A stretch of 64,000 nt of DNA from Marine Group III euryarchaeote CG-Bathy1 (GTDB lineage Archaea; Thermoplasmatota; Poseidoniia; MGIII; CG-Epi1). Shown piece after piece: positions 29,804-38,757 of this stretch. The notes under the pieces were generated by a model that was given only the letters and a program-made list of their open reading frames with translations, was not told the DNA's origin and made no database searches. Both the position numbers and the translations under genes were made by a program. The DNA is taken from the NCBI GenBank assembly GCA_001875425.1, contig MIYU01000018.1:1-64000 (forward strand), read 5' to 3'. Position 1 is the stretch's first letter; each line of letters starts with the position of its first letter.

Positions 29804-30768
29804 AGAACCTCTGGATTAACACAACTTGGTAAATCGGAATTGTTGATTTTAGCCAATATATTTTCAACAGCTATATTTCCCATTGCAGTCCTGGTATCCA
29901 GTGTTGCACTACCTATGTGCGGAACAATAATTACATTATCGAGATCTGTAAGGCCCGGTTCCATATCTGGTTCATTTTCGAAAACATCGAGTGCAGCTCC
30001 AGTTATTTCTCTATTTGATAAAGCGTTGACTAATGCTTTTTCATCTATTACAGGACCTCTACTAACATTTATCAAATAAGAAGTTGGCTTCATGACTTTC
30101 AGTTCACGTTCACTTATTAAATGATGAGATTTTTCATCGTAAAAGGGGTGTAAAGAAACAAAATCTGATTGTTTAAGAAGTGAATACATATCAGTATATT
30201 TTGCACCGACTTCTGAAGCGAAGGATTTTTCTTCGACATCACTATAAAGAATATTCATTCCGAAGCCTTGCGCCCTTTTTGCCAAAGCGAATCCTATTCT
30301 TCCAAACCCGATAATTCCTAATGTTTTACTATGAACGTCCGAACCCATTAGTAATGTTGGAGACCATGCTTCGTATTTTCCAGAACGCATGAAGTCATCT
30401 GCTTCTACTATTCTACGTGAAATGGCCATTAAGAGCGCCCAAGTCAAATCTGCAGTTGTTTCAGTTAAGACCCCGGGAGTGTTAGTTACTGGTATCTTTT
30501 TTTCAGTAGCCGCTGCAACATCTATGTTGTTAAAACCAACGGCATAATTTGCTATTAATTTTAAATCTGGATTAATATTCATTAAAGAGGAATCTATCGA
30601 GTCCACTAATTGTGATAAAATAATGTCACACCACCCAACTCCGTCTTCTAATTCTTTCCTAGTCAATGGGCGATCTTCCCTGTTAACACGGAGTTCAGAA
30701 ATCTCTTTGGAGAGTTCCAATCTACCCATCACAGTATCGGGCAAAAGTCTTGTTACGAAAACTTTCAT
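29800..30768 (-). CDS. D-2-hydroxyacid dehydrogenase, probable glyoxylate/hydroxypyruvate reductase
   Basis: 322 residues from ATG 30768 (MKVFVTRLLPDTVM), preceded by a GAGG ribosome site; the ORF-track start 30783 overlaps the kinase stop. NAD(P) fold GIIGFGRIGFALAKRA, substrate region NYAVGFNNIDV, catalytic Arg in NVSRGPVIDE, Glu in DVFENEPD and His in PHIGSAT. Reduces glyoxylate or hydroxypyruvate. The glycerate kinase encoded directly upstream makes the pair a serine/hydroxypyruvate to 2-phosphoglycerate route. Confidence 0.9.
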   Translation of the reverse strand: MKVFVTRLLPDTVMGRLELSKEISELRVNREDRPLTRKELEDGVGWCDIILSQLVDSIDSSLMNINPDLKLIANYAVGFNNIDVAAATEKKIPVTNTPGVLTETTADLTWALLMAISRRIVEADDFMRSGKYEAWSPTLLMGSDVHSKTLGIIGFGRIGFALAKRAQGFGMNILYSDVEEKSFASEVGAKYTDMYSLLKQSDFVSLHPFYDEKSHHLISERELKVMKPTSYLINVSRGPVIDEKALVNALSNREITGAALDVFENEPDMEPGLTDLDNVIIVPHIGSATLDTRTAMGNIAVENILAKINNSDLPSCVNPEVL

Positions 30769-30782
30769 GCTTGAACCTCTCA

Positions 30783-32099
30783 TCAGGGGGTTATAAGTAA
30801 AATTTGCAGGTCCGTAATATTGGTGCCAGTTAGGCCTGGTGAGAAGATGTCGTTCAGTTTCACGAAGAAATTGTAAGAATCGTTATCTTCCAAATGACTG
30901 TTAAAATCCAAACCTAAAGATTTTGCTCTTTCTATTGTACGGCCGTCAGCAAATGCGCCGGCAGCATCGGTAGGACCGTCTTGACCATCTGAGCCGGCAC
31001 TCAATAGTACGACATTATTCAAACCTTGAAGTTCTGAAGCGGCGGCCAAGCTAAGTTCTTGACTACGCCCTCCTAATCCTTTTCCTTTGACGACCACAGT
31101 CGTCTCTCCTGAACCTAAAATACACACCCGTTTTTGGATTCCTTCTTGTATCTTCATTTTGGCTAAATCTGCATATTCAAGACCAACATCTCTAGCTAGT
31201 CCTGAAATGTTAGAAGAATGGACAAAAACATCGTAACCTAATAATTCGGCTTGCTTCTTGGCTGAATCTAACGCATCTTGATTTGATCCTAAGATGAATG
31301 TATCTGTATTATCGCAAGATTTTGGAGTTTCTTCTAATTCACCTAAAGAACCTTGAATTAGGCGATTCATAACAGAATCTGGTACTTTATTTTCAAGAGA
31401 TAAATCATGTATTACTTTGAGTGCATCGCCGAAAGTAGAAGAATCTTGAACAGTGGGACCTGAAGCAATGATATCTAAACTATCACCTAACACGTCTGAA
31501 ATAACTAAAGACAAAATAGTGGCCGGTGAGGCGAGATGGGAAAGTTGCCCTCCTTTAACTGCAGATATGTGTTTTCTAACTGTGTTCAACTGAGTAATGT
31601 CGCCGCCATTTTGGCTGATGAGTTTAATTGTTTGGAGTTTATCTGAAGAAGGTATTCCTTCTGCCGGCATTGATAAAAGCGAAGACCCCCCGCCTGAAAT
31701 TAAAACTAAAATGAGATCATCTTTACTTGAGTTTTTCACCATCTGACAGATTAACTTAGTAGTTTTTTCGGAATTGCTATCCGGTAAGTTGCCATCAGCC
31801 CCCTCTCTTAGAATTATTTTTTCATTAGAATAATTAAAATGATTTAAAATTCCGTTAGGAACGCTAGAGATTCCTTCTGTTATGTGATCACCGATAAGAT
31901 TTTCGATAGATTTGCTGAAATCTACAGAAGCCTTACCGAATGCTACGACTTTTACATTTCTATTGAGAATGTATTTTTTATTGTTGATAATTAGAGAATC
32001 TCCGATTCTTTGTATTTTTTTGTTGATTAAAGATGAAGGCATAGCGGATGAAACTGCAGAATCGAATATTGATGTTGCATCGTTGCGTAAGTCTGTCAT
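30783..32099 (-). CDS. Glycerate 2-kinase, DUF4147/MOFRL family
   Basis: 438 residues, full length. N-terminal DUF4147 domain with KVVAFGKASVDFSKS and the phosphate-binding LVLISGGGSSLLSMPAEG; LNTVRKHISAVKGGQL follows. The C-terminal MOFRL domain shows VCILGSGETTVVVKG and GLGGRSQELSLAAAS. Phosphorylates D-glycerate to 2-phosphoglycerate, which enters lower glycolysis. Next in the minus-strand unit after the cupredoxin gene (26-nt gap) and coupled to the reductase downstream. Confidence 0.93.
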   Translation of the reverse strand: MTDLRNDATSIFDSAVSSAMPSSLINKKIQRIGDSLIINNKKYILNRNVKVVAFGKASVDFSKSIENLIGDHITEGISSVPNGILNHFNYSNEKIILREGADGNLPDSNSEKTTKLICQMVKNSSKDDLILVLISGGGSSLLSMPAEGIPSSDKLQTIKLISQNGGDITQLNTVRKHISAVKGGQLSHLASPATILSLVISDVLGDSLDIIASGPTVQDSSTFGDALKVIHDLSLENKVPDSVMNRLIQGSLGELEETPKSCDNTDTFILGSNQDALDSAKKQAELLGYDVFVHSSNISGLARDVGLEYADLAKMKIQEGIQKRVCILGSGETTVVVKGKGLGGRSQELSLAAASELQGLNNVVLLSAGSDGQDGPTDAAGAFADGRTIERAKSLGLDFNSHLEDNDSYNFFVKLNDIFSPGLTGTNITDLQILLITP

Positions 32100-32125
32100 T
32101 GAGATGGTAATGATTGGGGCTTAAA

Positions 32126-32608
32126 TCAATTTGAGTGTTGTCTTCTAAAATGAGAAACGAGACCCAAAATACTCAAAATACTCAAAAAAGGGAGAGTGGG
32201 AATTGTAGTAGAAGAATTATCTACAGGTTCGGAAGACCCGGCTCCGACTATAATTTTTCCTCTCATTGAATCCATAGAATAATGAGGTTCGCAGATGTAA
32301 AACAAAGTAATATCTGAAGTAGTATGTTCTTCTGGTAAGGTCCAATTATAGGTTCCTGAAATTGGTTCACCAGAGTAGAAGCCACCTTCTAAACGACCCT
32401 CATCTTCTTCGTTTTCTATTTGAGCTACATTGTGAGTATCTGTTGAATTCCATTGAAAGATTATAGTATCTCCTATAGAAATTTCTATATCAGTAGAACC
32501 GTCAGGAGTCTCAAAAGCATAATCTACTACGTAAATTGTGTGGACTTCGGCAGCAAATGAAGGAAGTAAAAAAATCATAACTAACATAGAAAGAAGGGTA
32601 AAACGCAA
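32126..32608 (-). CDS. Secreted cupredoxin (plastocyanin/halocyanin-like) with membrane-anchor tail
   Basis: 160 residues if started at TTG 32608 (RFTLLSMLVMIFLLPSFAAEV), which gives a clean signal peptide; the longer track start has an odd charged N-terminus. Type I copper ligands are visible: His in TDTHNVAQIE and the C-terminal CEPHYSMDSMRG with Cys, His and Met. The tail TLPFLSILSILGLVSHFRRQ is short motif, helix, basic end, resembling an archaeosortase-type or simple anchor. A small blue copper protein beside heme A synthase and the oxidase genes is the likely electron carrier to cytochrome oxidase; that is inference. It shares its upstream region with ctaA. Confidence 0.82.
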   Translation of the reverse strand: MRFTLLSMLVMIFLLPSFAAEVHTIYVVDYAFETPDGSTDIEISIGDTIIFQWNSTDTHNVAQIENEEDEGRLEGGFYSGEPISGTYNWTLPEEHTTSDITLFYICEPHYSMDSMRGKIIVGAGSSEPVDNSSTTIPTLPFLSILSILGLVSHFRRQHSN

Positions 32609-32643
32609 AATGAAACCTCGATATTTTATGAGGAAATGATGTC

Positions 32644-32651
32644 TATATATG
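32644..32651. promoter_or_regulatory. TATA box between cupredoxin and ctaA, possibly shared
   Basis: TATATATG lies 29 to 22 nt before the ctaA ATG at 32673, a leaderless arrangement. The core is self-complementary, so on the minus strand it could also start the cupredoxin mRNA near 32622 with a leader of about 14 nt. Confidence 0.5.
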
Positions 32652-32672
32652 TATTCTTCTACATTGCATATT

Positions 32673-33701
32673 ATGAAAGTGCTTGGCAAAGACGTTCATG
32701 CACATCACATACCTTTCATTGTAGCTATGATGGTACTTCTAATCGTAGTCACAGGAGGGTGGGTCAGAATAAGTGATGCTGGTGAAAGTTGCCCCGATTG
32801 GCCTACCTGTTTTGGTGAGCTCGGTTTTAATATTTCCAGTGAAAAACAAATGGAATGGTGGGGTGAAAATCCAGATGAGGCAGATTCTAGGCACGAAAAT
32901 GATCCTACATTTACATACACTACGTATCAAATATTTACAGAATGGTTACATCGATTTTTAGTGGGGATTATAGGAATTATTTTACTATATAGTCAAATCT
33001 TAGTATGGAATAAAAGAGAAGAGATAGGAGATAGACCTTACAAGATACATATGGTGGCGATGCTATTGTTAATATCACAAGCAATTATTGGAATGATAAC
33101 TGTTAGATATGATAATGTTCCTTGGAGTGTGTCGATACATTTAGCTGCTGCTATGTTGTTTATTACAACTTTGTTGTGGTCTGGTATTGTATGGATGAAA
33201 TGTGAAAAGGCGTTACCGAATAATTTTAAGGTAGAAACAAAAGAGACAGTAGGGAAATTGCTTCTAATGATGACAGTAGTCGCTTTGATTATGGGGATGG
33301 TTGGTGGATACATATCCTCTGGAAAATATGCAGATGATTGTAGTACAGGAATAGTGAATGGATGGCCCCTATGTAATGGAGAGATAATACCTGCTCATGA
33401 AAATTTTGGTGCTAATGTTACATTTCTACACAGAATATTGGCTTTAATGACAGGAGGATTGCTATTCTGGGGGGGACAATGGATGAGAGAAAATGATGGG
33501 AAAAATATTCTGACGACGTATGTTGATATAGCTTTAGGATTATTTGTTATGAATATAATAGTTGGAGCGTTGCATTTAGTAATGATGGATGAAAATGGAT
33601 TTCCAGGTTGGTTATCACTGATGCACCTTATACTGGCAACATTGATGTTTATTGCTTTAGCTTTTGCAACAGTAATAGCGCACGAGGCACTGAAAGAATG
33701 A
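32673..33701 (+). CDS. ctaA: Heme A synthase (CtaA/COX15)
   Basis: 342 residues, eight helices. Conserved histidines occur in TEWLHRFLVG, VSIHLAAAM, VTFLHRILALMTGG and LSLMHLILA, the four heme/substrate ligands of the family. WVRISDAGESCPDWPTCFG and DDCSTGIVNGWPLCNGEIIP are the two cysteine-containing outer loops. Oxidises the methyl group of heme O to heme A for cytochrome oxidase. Start moved from 32649 to ATG 32673 because of the TATA spacing. Coupled to ctaB by an ATGA overlap. Confidence 0.95.
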   Translation: MKVLGKDVHAHHIPFIVAMMVLLIVVTGGWVRISDAGESCPDWPTCFGELGFNISSEKQMEWWGENPDEADSRHENDPTFTYTTYQIFTEWLHRFLVGIIGIILLYSQILVWNKREEIGDRPYKIHMVAMLLLISQAIIGMITVRYDNVPWSVSIHLAAAMLFITTLLWSGIVWMKCEKALPNNFKVETKETVGKLLLMMTVVALIMGMVGGYISSGKYADDCSTGIVNGWPLCNGEIIPAHENFGANVTFLHRILALMTGGLLFWGGQWMRENDGKNILTTYVDIALGLFVMNIIVGALHLVMMDENGFPGWLSLMHLILATLMFIALAFATVIAHEALKE

Positions 33702-34609
33702 ATCAAGAGAATGAGATGCCGTCACTATTACTAGTGTATTGGAGACTACTGAAACCTAGAGTTGTTATGCTGCTACAGATAACTGCTGTTTGTGGAGTTG
33801 TGATATATAATTTAATGAATGAAACTGTAACTGACAAAGATGACATTATTAGAATACTTAATCAAAGTTTAGTAGTTCTCATTGGCGGAACTTTAACGGG
33901 AGGAGGTGCAGGTACAATCAATATGTGGTATGAAAGAGATATTGATAATGAGATGGATAGAACAGATAAAAGACCGATACCGATGGGGCACATATCTCCC
34001 GAGCACGCTTTGATGTTCGGTATTTCTTGCGTCTTATTGGGAGCGTTGATACTTTGGAATTACGGATCTTTAGAAGCCAGTATTGTTGCAGTGTTGAGTG
34101 CGATTTTTTATGTTTTGATTTATACAGTATGGTTAAAACCTAGAACTGCGCAGAACATAGTGATAGGGGGTGCTGCCGGCTCAACGCCTCCGTTGATAGG
34201 GTGGGCTGTAGCTGGAGGAAATATAACTGAAACCATCCCGTGGTTGATGTTTGTTATTATTTTTCTTTGGACTCCGCCGCATTTTTGGGCGTTGTCTTTG
34301 CTTAAAGTTGAAGAATATCGAAAAGTTGGTTTACCGATGCTGCCTGTAGTAAAGGGGAAAAAATACACTAGAAATAGTATAGTGGCGTACGCAGCTATTT
34401 TGTTACTATCTAGTTTAGTTTTAGGATATCAGGGGGGATTGGGGCGGATGTATATGGTTGTAGCTACCGTCCTTGGTGGATATTTTTTGTACCTAAGTGA
34501 GATATTGAGAACGGCACCAACCACTGAAAATACTATGCGTGTATTTCGTTATTCGATAAATTACCTAGCTTTGATTTTTTCTACGATTGTTATTGATATA
34601 TACATCTAA
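33698..34609 (+). CDS. ctaB: Protoheme IX farnesyltransferase (heme O synthase)
   Basis: 303 residues. UbiA-type prenyltransferase motifs NMWYERDIDNEMDRTDKRPI and LKPRTAQNIVIGGAAGSTPPLIGW are complete, as is LWTPPHFWALSLL of the CtaB subfamily. Attaches the farnesyl group to heme B, giving heme O, the substrate of CtaA. Start ATG 33698 overlaps the ctaA stop (ATGA); the track's 30 upstream codons lie in ctaA. Nine or so helices. Confidence 0.96.
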   Translation: MNQENEMPSLLLVYWRLLKPRVVMLLQITAVCGVVIYNLMNETVTDKDDIIRILNQSLVVLIGGTLTGGGAGTINMWYERDIDNEMDRTDKRPIPMGHISPEHALMFGISCVLLGALILWNYGSLEASIVAVLSAIFYVLIYTVWLKPRTAQNIVIGGAAGSTPPLIGWAVAGGNITETIPWLMFVIIFLWTPPHFWALSLLKVEEYRKVGLPMLPVVKGKKYTRNSIVAYAAILLLSSLVLGYQGGLGRMYMVVATVLGGYFLYLSEILRTAPTTENTMRVFRYSINYLALIFSTIVIDIYI

Positions 34610-34697
34610 AAGAGACTCCAATATTATTTTATATACCAATGTTGATTTTGCTTTAACTGCGCTACAGTGTGTAGTTTTCTTGGAGAAGAACAAACCT

Positions 34698-35336
34698 ATG
34701 TCCGTTCTAAAAGATTCATTGATACCGTACATCCCTCAGGGATGGCAAACTGACTTGTTTGAACCTGTTGTAACTCAATTCCTAATATGGTCGGCAATAG
34801 TTGGAGTATTGGTGCTTGGATGGATGTTTTATGCATTTTTCAGATATACGGATGATGGAGAAATACCAGAAGACGCCCCTCAAGCGGGAGTTTTTCCTGC
34901 AGAAAGAGGAAGTAATCGAGTAGAGCTTATTTGGACTGTAGGGCCATTGATATTGGTTACTTGGTTAACTTATATCTCATTAGCCCCTCTAGATTATTAT
35001 TGGGACATTCCAGATGATGATGACACAATAGTTGTACAAGTTACTGCTCAGCAATGGTTTTGGACTTTTACTTATGAAGATGGAACTTCAACGATAAATG
35101 AATTATATGTTCCAGCAAATACGGAAGTTGTTTTAGAGTTTAAAGCCTTAGATGTAATACATAGTTTTTACATTATAGAATTAGGGGTTAAGGAAGATAT
35201 ACCGCCTAATGTAGACACTGAAGCTTGGTTTGATAGTGGGTTACTTGAACCTGGAAATTATCTTATTCAATGTACAGAATATTGTGGTGAAGATCATTCC
35301 AATATGCTGGCCACTCTGATAGTTGCGGAGGAATAA
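34698..35336 (+). CDS. coxB: Cytochrome c oxidase subunit II
   Basis: 212 residues from ATG 34698 (MSVLKDSLIPYIPQGW). Two N-terminal helices, then a cupredoxin domain with the CuA site: His in DVIHSFYI and CTEYCGEDHSNM (C, C, H, M). The aromatic patch AQQWFWTFTYEDG used in electron entry is present. There is no fused cytochrome c domain, so the donor is a separate protein, plausibly the cupredoxin at 32126. The track start 37 codons earlier lacks support. A TATA-like TTTATATA near 34629 may give an extra promoter. Confidence 0.96.
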   Translation: MSVLKDSLIPYIPQGWQTDLFEPVVTQFLIWSAIVGVLVLGWMFYAFFRYTDDGEIPEDAPQAGVFPAERGSNRVELIWTVGPLILVTWLTYISLAPLDYYWDIPDDDDTIVVQVTAQQWFWTFTYEDGTSTINELYVPANTEVVLEFKALDVIHSFYIIELGVKEDIPPNVDTEAWFDSGLLEPGNYLIQCTEYCGEDHSNMLATLIVAEE

Positions 35337-35340
35337 ACAT

Positions 35341-37581
35341 ATGCAACGAATGAGTGGGAAAATATTTGGCGTTTTGTTTGTTGCGATAATTGCAGTAATT
35401 GCAATGATATCAATTCCTAGTGGCGATTCTCTACCTGGTGGCGTTGATACAAACACAGCAGCAGCAGGATGTTCATGTCATGGTGTTGATCCGACCGCAG
35501 GAGTGATGGTGACAATTGCTTCTCCTGAAAATTTTACAGCTGGTGAATCATATAACATTACAATTTCTATATCTGGCGGACCGAATGATGAGATTACAGA
35601 AGGAATGAATGCAACGGGTGGTTTTAGTTTAAGAGTAAATAGTGGAACACTGGAGAGCAGTGGTAATGATACACAACTATGGGATGATGGTACAGTATCT
35701 CATACAGAAAGTGGTAACGATCAACGAGAGTGGACGGTAGGATGGATAGCTTCTGATGATGATTCTAAAACTGTAACGTTTACTGCTTATGGAAATTCTG
35801 TTAATGGAGATTCGGGAAATGGATTAGGCAATTCTGGAGATTATTGGAATTCTGCATCTAAACAAGTTCCTGGAATAAATGTAATTATTGATGATGGAAA
35901 AATTACATTCGCACAAAAAATAATCTATGCCGTATTACTGTTTGGAGTAACTATTGGTGCAGTTGGTTTTGGATATCGTATTGTGAATACTGAAAAATCT
36001 GTTGAAGAAGTATTTGGAAAATATTGGGATTATACAATGGAATGGATTGTAACTACGGATCACAAAAAGATTGGAATTTTATATTTTGTAACTGGATTTT
36101 TCTTCTTGATAATGGGAGGAATTTTAGCTTTAGCAATGAGAGTCCAATTAATGTATGCAGATAATGACTTTATGACCAATCAAGAATACAATTCTGCATT
36201 CACTATGCATGGAACAACTATGGTATTTCTTTCTGCAATGCCTATGATAGCGGCTTTTGCGAATTATTTAATTCCATTGCAAATTGGAGCGAGAGATTTA
36301 GCATTTCCGAGATTGAATGCTTTGAGTTATTGGTTGCTTCCTGCTGGTGGGATAACGATCTACGCAGGATATTTAGCAGGCGGTGCAGGAGATGTTGGTT
36401 GGACAGGATATGCACCTTATTCTTCTGGAGATGCAGCAACTGCCCCCGGTACTGATCTATGGGTATCTGGTCAGATACTGCTTGGAGCCTCTTCGACTAT
36501 AACTGGAATAAATTTCATGACCACCATTCTACTGATGAGAGCACCTGGCGTCACTTTAATGAGAATGCCGCTGTTTACATGGTCTATAGCCGTTTCAGTC
36601 TTCCTTATGTTATTGGCAATGCCAGTATTCACCGTAGCTCTAATATTATTATTTGCAGACCGAACCTTTGGAACTTTGTACTTTGATGTGGCAGCGGGTG
36701 GAGACCCTATATTATGGCAACATCTTTTCTGGTATTTTGGACATCCAGAAGTTTACATACTTGTGATGCCTGCGTTCGGAATTATATCAGAAGTGGTTGC
36801 TACTTTCTCAAAGAGACCCGTCTACGGATATAATGCAATGGTAATAGCGATTGCTTCCATAGGTATAATTTCATTCATAGTATGGGGACATCATATGTTT
36901 ACATCAGGAGGCGATCCACTATTCCGATTCATTGTAATGTTAACCACCATGTTAGTTGCCATACCGACTGGTGTGAAAATATTCAATTGGTTGGCCACGA
37001 TAACTAGAGGAAAAATAAGTAGGAAAACAGCAATGTTATTCTCACTAGGTGCAATTGCTACATTTACAATAGGGGGGATTACTGGAATTATCTTAGCATC
37101 CATTCCATTAGACTTAGCCCTGCATGATACTTATTTCGTAGTAGCGCACTTTCACTACGTAATTATTGGAGGAATATTGTTTGGATTTTACTCTGGAGTG
37201 TATTATTGGTATCCGAAAGTTACAGGTAGAATGATGAATGAAAAACTGGGTGTTGCGCATTTCGTAACTTCTATGATTTTCTTTAACCTTGCATTTTATC
37301 CAATGCACAATATAGGTTTGATGGGTATGCCTAGAAGATATGCCACATACAGTGAAAGTTTAGGAATAGAAGAATTAAATTATTACGTAAGTATATTTGC
37401 GATTCTATTTGGTTTGAGTCAACTTTTCATAGTAGCTAACATAATTTATTCTTACAAAAAAGGAGAAAAGGCTGGAGATAATCCATGGAATGGTTGGAGT
37501 TTAGAATGGGTAACTTCTTCACCGCCACCTCACAATAGTTTCACAGAAATCCCTACTTTGGAGGTTAAAGAAGATGAGTGA
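35341..37581 (+). CDS. coxA: Cytochrome c oxidase subunit I with N-terminal Reeler-like (choice-of-anchor V) domain
   Basis: 746 residues; ATG 35341 has GGAGG 10 nt upstream. A signal anchor (IFGVLFVAIIAVIAMI) is followed by GCSCHG (residues 43-48) and a 130-residue secreted beta domain (ENFTAGESYNITISISGG... WTVGWIASDDDSKTVTFTAYGN). A helix at about 195-215 leads into the heme-copper core. All core ligands are present: His in AFTMHGTTMVF, GHPEVYILVMP (about 465, with the cross-linked His-Tyr pair and A1-type Glu), VWGHHMFTSG (about 515) and VVAHFHYVI (about 603). The core is a proton-pumping, oxygen-reducing subunit. The N-terminal fusion is not part of standard CoxA. The motif is C-x-C-H rather than CxxCH, so covalent heme is doubtful. 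Confidence 0.93.
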   Translation: MQRMSGKIFGVLFVAIIAVIAMISIPSGDSLPGGVDTNTAAAGCSCHGVDPTAGVMVTIASPENFTAGESYNITISISGGPNDEITEGMNATGGFSLRVNSGTLESSGNDTQLWDDGTVSHTESGNDQREWTVGWIASDDDSKTVTFTAYGNSVNGDSGNGLGNSGDYWNSASKQVPGINVIIDDGKITFAQKIIYAVLLFGVTIGAVGFGYRIVNTEKSVEEVFGKYWDYTMEWIVTTDHKKIGILYFVTGFFFLIMGGILALAMRVQLMYADNDFMTNQEYNSAFTMHGTTMVFLSAMPMIAAFANYLIPLQIGARDLAFPRLNALSYWLLPAGGITIYAGYLAGGAGDVGWTGYAPYSSGDAATAPGTDLWVSGQILLGASSTITGINFMTTILLMRAPGVTLMRMPLFTWSIAVSVFLMLLAMPVFTVALILLFADRTFGTLYFDVAAGGDPILWQHLFWYFGHPEVYILVMPAFGIISEVVATFSKRPVYGYNAMVIAIASIGIISFIVWGHHMFTSGGDPLFRFIVMLTTMLVAIPTGVKIFNWLATITRGKISRKTAMLFSLGAIATFTIGGITGIILASIPLDLALHDTYFVVAHFHYVIIGGILFGFYSGVYYWYPKVTGRMMNEKLGVAHFVTSMIFFNLAFYPMHNIGLMGMPRRYATYSESLGIEELNYYVSIFAILFGLSQLFIVANIIYSYKKGEKAGDNPWNGWSLEWVTSSPPPHNSFTEIPTLEVKEDE

Positions 37582-38383
37582 AGAACATATCCACACATCG
37601 GCCCCATTTGTTGCTAGTATGGGGAGTATGTTCATATTGATAGGATTGGCTTTAGCAACGAACGGATATCCTGCATTTTGGTTTGTTTGTTTAGCCGGTA
37701 TTGCAATATTGATAGCTGGATTTATTTCGTGGCTATCTGAATATTCGCCACAATATGAAGAGGTTGACATTGAGAGATATCATTCATATTGGGATACAAT
37801 CCCTATACGAAAATTTGGTACGTGGTTGTTCCTGCTTAGTGAAATGATGGTTTTTGGTACCTTATTGAGTACCTATCTTAGATATCGTGCAGCTGCAGGA
37901 GAAGATTGGGCACCGGCTGCTGAACTGATAAGAGAGCACCTAATATTTGGTGTGCTTAACACGTTCGCTCTACTATTGAGTAGTTTGACTGTGGTTCTAG
38001 CACTATATGCTGCAAAAAGAGGAGATACGAAACGAACGACACGTTATTTGATTTGTACTCTTATTTTAGGCACTCTTTTCATAGTTCTAAAACTGTATGA
38101 ATGGTTTGAAATGATGCATCATGACTTTTCACATATAGATCCAAAATATGAACATGGATTCTGGGTAGACACGAGTATGGAAGGGTCTACTTTCTACTTG
38201 ACTACTGGAACGCATGGAGCGCACGTATTTGTTGGTCTAATTGCATTGTGTTACTTAATATATAAATCGAATAAAGGAGGATACACGGAAGAATATCATG
38301 ACACCCTGGAGTACTTCGGTCTCTATTGGCACTATGTCGATATAGTGTGGGTGTTCGTATTTCCATTCTTCTATCTATATTGA
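37574..38383 (+). CDS. coxC: Cytochrome c oxidase subunit III
   Basis: 269 residues, seven helices. Conserved KFGTWLFLLSEMMVFG, the Glu of helix III, GVLNTFALLLSSLTVVLA, YLTTGTHGAHVFVGLIAL and the terminal FGLYWHYVDIVWVFVFPFFYLY are present. Overlaps the coxA stop by 8 nt. Fourth gene of the ctaA-ctaB-coxBACD unit. Confidence 0.97.
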   Translation: MSEEHIHTSAPFVASMGSMFILIGLALATNGYPAFWFVCLAGIAILIAGFISWLSEYSPQYEEVDIERYHSYWDTIPIRKFGTWLFLLSEMMVFGTLLSTYLRYRAAAGEDWAPAAELIREHLIFGVLNTFALLLSSLTVVLALYAAKRGDTKRTTRYLICTLILGTLFIVLKLYEWFEMMHHDFSHIDPKYEHGFWVDTSMEGSTFYLTTGTHGAHVFVGLIALCYLIYKSNKGGYTEEYHDTLEYFGLYWHYVDIVWVFVFPFFYLY

Positions 38384-38388
38384 TAAAC

Positions 38389-38757
38389 ATGAGTGAAGAA
38401 GAAATTGAAAAAGAAGAGGTTGAGGAAACTACTGAGCCGGTAGAAGAAGAGCATCATGAAGAGCACGGTGTTCCGCTCTTTATCAGAGTGTTTGCTTGGC
38501 TTGTATTTTATACATTAATAGAGGTTGGAGCCATACTACAAGAATTCTCTTTTTGGACGACTATGTTCATACTATTCAGTATAGCATTCGTCAAAGTTTG
38601 GTATATCGCAGCATACTTCATGCACCTTAAATGGGATCCACCATTAGCGAAACATACCAGTGTAGTTCCAGTTCTGTTCTTAGCCATTATGTTTCTAGGT
38701 ATTGGATTAACCAACCCTGGTGCAGTTGACGATTTCAGATCTCTATGTGGTTTCTAA
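38389..38757 (+). CDS. coxD: Cytochrome c oxidase subunit IV (small, prokaryotic type)
   Basis: 122 residues. An acidic, His-rich N-terminus (EEEHHEEHG) precedes three helices with the family signature VWYIAAYFMHLKWDPPLAKHTS. Start ATG 38389 lies 5 nt after the coxC stop; the longer track ORF overlaps coxC in another frame. Stabilises the oxidase complex. Ends in overlap with the convergent DoxX gene. Confidence 0.88.
   Translation: MSEEEIEKEEVEETTEPVEEEHHEEHGVPLFIRVFAWLVFYTLIEVGAILQEFSFWTTMFILFSIAFVKVWYIAAYFMHLKWDPPLAKHTSVVPVLFLAIMFLGIGLTNPGAVDDFRSLCGF

Noticed and set aside
35470-35483. Possible heme c site at the N-terminus of CoxA
   Set aside because: The motif is CSCH (C-x-C-H), one residue short of the CxxCH needed for normal heme c attachment; kept only as a possible metal site.
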